18,349 bases of DNA from the NCBI GenBank assembly GCA_047620825.1, contig JBLHOC010000052.1, forward strand, positions 1-18,349, read 5' to 3'. The notes under the pieces were generated by a model. The model made no database searches and was not told the DNA's origin. It saw only the letters and a list, made by a program, of their open reading frames with translations. Of this stretch, positions 16,705-18,349 are shown piece by piece. Position numbers and translations under genes: made by a program. This DNA comes from UBA987 sp047620825. Lineage in GTDB: Bacteria > Bacteroidota > Bacteroidia > NS11-12g > UBA9320. Position 1 is the first letter of the stretch. Every line of letters starts with the position of its first letter.

Positions 16705-17271
16705 TTATTTATTAGGTTTGATCCATTTGTGCTCAATACATTTCCTGAGTTGTGTCCGGGCTCGTTCCAGCATTTTCCAATAATTTGCTTTACTAATGCC
16801 CAGGTTCTCAATTTCCCTAGTGTCTTCTAAGTACTTAATCCTTATTGCTGAGGCCCATCTTTCGGGCAAATCTTCAATACAAGACTTAAATACATCTATA
16901 AACTCGTGGTTGTCCAACAAATGCTCAGCTTCCCATGGGGTTGGGATACTTTCTGCTTTCCATGACCCATCTTTCCCAAACATTTGGTAATCACCCTCTA
17001 TTGAAGTCTCTTTACGTCTATAAACCTGACGAAAATGATCCATGATTTTGTTTTTTAGTATGGAAGTCAACCAGGTTTTAGGCTTAGACCGATTTTCAAA
17101 TCTTTCGAAAGATTGATAAGCAGCTAGAAATGTTTCTTGAACCAAGTCTTTTGCCAGACTTTCATCCGAAACTCGTTTAACAGCATAGGCGTACAAGGCA
17201 TCAGAATAGTCATTAACCCACAGTGAAACCGTGACTTGAGACGTTTTATTTATACCTTGCAAATCTGCCAT
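16705..17271 (-). CDS. ECF-type sigma-70 family RNA polymerase sigma factor
   Basis: A 188-residue extracytoplasmic-function sigma factor. Region 2 is at about 20-87 ('YAYAVKRVSDESLAKDLVQE', then 'FLAAYQSFERFENRSKPKTW', 'ILKNKIMDHFR'), which binds core polymerase and the -10 element. Region 4 is at about 130-180 ('LPERWASAIRIKYLED', 'LGISKANYWKMLERARTQLR', 'KCIEHKW'), a helix-turn-helix for the -35 element. The ending 'NYW..L.RAR.QLRKC.E..W' is typical of the Bacteroidota subgroup paired with small zinc anti-sigma proteins, and that partner follows after 1 nt. Compared with the usual run before 'LGIS' ('E-EICKELGIS'), this protein ('LEDTREIENLGIS') seems about three residues shorter. No exact -7 box is visible upstream, which fits possible autoregulation by its own promoter type. 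Confidence 0.92.
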   Translation of the reverse strand: MADLQGINKTSQVTVSLWVNDYSDALYAYAVKRVSDESLAKDLVQETFLAAYQSFERFENRSKPKTWLTSILKNKIMDHFRQVYRRKETSIEGDYQMFGKDGSWKAESIPTPWEAEHLLDNHEFIDVFKSCIEDLPERWASAIRIKYLEDTREIENLGISKANYWKMLERARTQLRKCIEHKWIKPNK

Positions 17272-17426
17272 TTAGATAGAGTTTCCACAAAGAAAGCATT
17301 CTCACTCATCTTTATAAACTAAATCAATTAGACCCTACTGAAGAAGTTTAAGTTTTACATCGCAATGATGCATACTTGACTGAGTGTCGAGGTGTCTAAA
17401 GCATATTTGCAGTTGCTAATGATCAT

Positions 17427-17817
17427 ATGAAATACACATTAAGAATGACTTGTGGTGTTTTGCTTTCAGCATGCCAATCATCCAAGATCAGTAATCAAAC
17501 CCCACAAGAAGTTAAAGACTTGTTAGAAACCTATAATATTGGGTGTCAGAAATTAATGATACCTGAAGCAGAGACGAAATGGGAATTGAATACATATGTA
17601 TTATTATATGTCTCATACAAATGATAGTGTGCCGATTATTTTACGTGGAGCGGCCAATCGTGCGTACCATAAGGCCATGGGCAAGTATACAGCCTCCGTT
17701 TTAAAACAATATGGATTAATTGCAGATAGTCAAACAGTAAACCCAATGTTGCAGTTGCTTAAGGAATCATTAGATTGTGTTGTTGCCATGAGGTGCTGGT
17801 GTAATGACGGAATTTGA
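17427..17817 (+). pseudogene. Broken lipoprotein gene resembling the N-terminus of an M2 (ACE-like) peptidase
   Basis: Two frames appear to carry pieces of one protein. Frame one (17427-17624) starts MKYTLRMTCGVLLSACQSSK, with a lipobox LSAC (Cys16), and continues 'VKDLLETYNIGCQKL...EAETKWELNTYV' before a stop. Frame two (from about 17605 to 17817, shifted by +1) continues 'SHTNDSVPIILRGAANRAYH' and 'LKQYGLIADSQTVNPMLQLL'. The order 'Y...QKL....E..W..NT.I..GDT.....' then 'A...A...M..YT.S' and 'L......TV..L..L' recalls the first 120 residues of Bacteroidota M2 dipeptidase lipoproteins. The family is normally 600 residues or more, so nearly all of it, including the HEXXH zinc site, is missing. 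The frameshift lies near a TATTATTAT run. The M2 link is from memory of the pattern; a short unrelated lipoprotein or a sequencing error are alternatives. Confidence 0.4.
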
Positions 17818-18066
17818 ACAAGCATCTTGGTTCTGAAATGAGTGCAAAAACAATAGTTGAATGTTTTGAACTCTTCTTGATTTGGTTGAAACAACAAAAT
17901 CAACGGCATACGTTGCCAGAATCTTATTAAGGGCTGTAATTTCAAGATTATCACTGTGAAACTTGTGATTTTTAGAAAAAACAGGGCGTTTGGTATGTAA
18001 ATTTTTGTCAATACAGTGTTTTTTTTAAAAAAATGACAATCAGGTACTTTATTCACTTTTTATGGT

Positions 18067-18130
18067 GCAATGCCTTTATTAGTGGGCAATGCATAGACCT
18101 TATAGGGTGGTGTTCTGCATAAATAGGGTG
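18067..18130. repeat. Short direct repeats upstream of the last gene
   Basis: GCAATGC occurs at 18067-18073 and 18086-18092 (19 bp apart). TGCATA followed by ATAGGGTG occurs twice: TGCATA at 18090-18095 and 18116-18121, ATAGGGTG at 18102-18109 and 18123-18130 (21 bp apart). Spacing near two helical turns fits side-by-side protein binding. The cluster ends about 50 bp before the predicted -7 box. No regulator can be named. Confidence 0.4.
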
Positions 18131-18182
18131 ACCAATACCGCATGGGGGCTCATGTTAATAGCAATTCTCTAGTGGTATTTTC

Positions 18183-18190
18183 TATATTTG
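18183..18190 (+). promoter_or_regulatory. Possible -7 promoter element (TATATTTG) for the last gene
   Basis: TATATTTG fits TAnnTTTG and lies 66 nt before the ATG at 18257. No -33 TTG is seen at the usual distance. If used, the mRNA would start at about 18194-18198, right at the base of the hairpin described at 18198-18218. Confidence 0.35.
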
Positions 18191-18197
18191 AACTCTT

Positions 18198-18218
18198 AGA
18201 CATGGATCAACTATGTCT
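18198..18218 (+). other. 5' leader hairpin
   Basis: AGACATGG (18198-18205), loop ATCAA, CTATGTCT (18211-18218) form an 8-bp stem with one G-U pair. It would be the very first structure of the transcript from the TATATTTG box, a position where hairpins often protect mRNA from decay. No terminator tail follows. Confidence 0.45.
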
Positions 18219-18256
18219 GTAGTAGGTAATAATTTATTAATATTTAACAAGTAAAA

Positions 18257-18349
18257 ATGGAAAAACTTTACAAAACGAAATGGCTTTCGACCCTTTATCG
18301 GGGATTTATGTTATCGGCTGCTTTACTCCTTGTGAGTGGCTTAGCGATG
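18257..18349 (+). CDS. N-terminus of a secreted or outer-membrane protein (3' end outside window)
   Basis: An ATG at 18257 opens a frame that runs to the window end (31 codons). The visible residues, MEKLYKTKWLSTLYRGFMLS and then 'AALLLVSGLAM', form a long basic n-region and a hydrophobic core, a standard Sec signal peptide not yet cleaved in view. Long signal peptides of this shape are frequent on SusC/RagA-type TonB-dependent receptors and T9SS cargo in Bacteroidota, but nothing of the mature protein is visible, so no family can be given. The 5' leader of about 60 nt with a hairpin and the upstream repeats suggest individual regulation. Confidence 0.6.
   Translation, partial: MEKLYKTKWLSTLYRGFMLSAALLLVSGLAM

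Larger units (their letters stand above)
17818..18256. other. 439-bp non-coding stretch with repeats and a leader
   Basis: No frame here looks like a protein. The left part may be the further decayed tail of the broken gene. The right part looks regulatory for the last gene: duplicated short motifs (18067-18130), a TATATTTG box (18183-18190) and a leader hairpin (18198-18218). A T8A7 tract at 18019-18033 is flanked by TTGTCA/TGACAA. Confidence 0.6.

Noticed and set aside
16446..16811. Longer anti-sigma reading frame starting inside the sigma gene
   Set aside because: The extra N-terminal residues are the sigma gene read in another frame, and the family-like sequence begins only after the sigma stop.
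17950..17973. Hairpin ATCAC-N10-GTGAT followed by T5 as a terminator
   Set aside because: The stem has only five pairs, mostly weak, with a long loop.
17730..18056. Minus-strand open frame of 108 codons
   Set aside because: Low-complexity Phe/Leu/Lys-rich composition from AT-rich DNA, with no recognisable domain; it overlaps the plus-strand lipoprotein remnant.

Overview
The window is AT-rich and looks like a member of the Bacteroidota, probably a gliding or T9SS-bearing environmental lineage. The support is a full-length SprA (the giant T9SS outer-membrane translocon, known only from this phylum) next to ruvA, a Reg_prop/Y_Y_Y/LytS-type kinase with a LytTR regulator, an OstA-like protein, an ECF sigma factor with a small zinc-finger anti-sigma partner, no evident Shine-Dalgarno sequences, and TAnnTTTG (-7 type) boxes in front of several genes. 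The species cannot be named from this sequence.

Left half, plus strand (1-8278): the 3' part of an OstA/LptA-like gene overlaps a secreted DUF1684 protein by ATGA. After a short gap come panD (aspartate 1-decarboxylase), a UPF0104/LPG_synthase_TM membrane protein and rfaE2 (heptose-1-phosphate adenylyltransferase), all translationally coupled by 4-bp overlaps. A second unit then encodes a periplasmic-sensing hybrid propeller histidine kinase and, overlapping by ATGA, its LytTR response regulator. An EamA/DMT transporter follows after a gap that holds a 9-bp perfect inverted repeat touching the transporter's start. The theme is cell envelope (LPS transport and synthesis, membrane lipid or flippase-like) plus pantothenate synthesis and signalling.

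Middle, minus strand (8270-16078): sprA (2372 aa) with ruvA directly upstream. The DMT transporter and sprA converge and their stop codons overlap. A 367-bp gap follows (16079-16445). It holds a plausible minus-strand terminator, two further dyads and a possible 46-codon ORF, and could specify a small RNA or small protein.

Right part (16446-18349): a minus-strand ECF sigma/zinc anti-sigma pair. Diverging from it is a broken lipoprotein gene in two frames, resembling the N-terminus of an M2 (ACE-like) peptidase. A 439-bp gene-poor stretch then carries short direct repeats, a T8A7 palindrome, a -7 box and a 5' leader hairpin, leading into the first 31 codons of a secreted or outer-membrane protein cut by the window end.

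I saw no tRNA, rRNA, CRISPR array, insertion sequence or complete novel defence-type system. The least explained parts are the 16.1-16.4 kb intergenic region and the 17.4-18.25 kb decayed/regulatory region.
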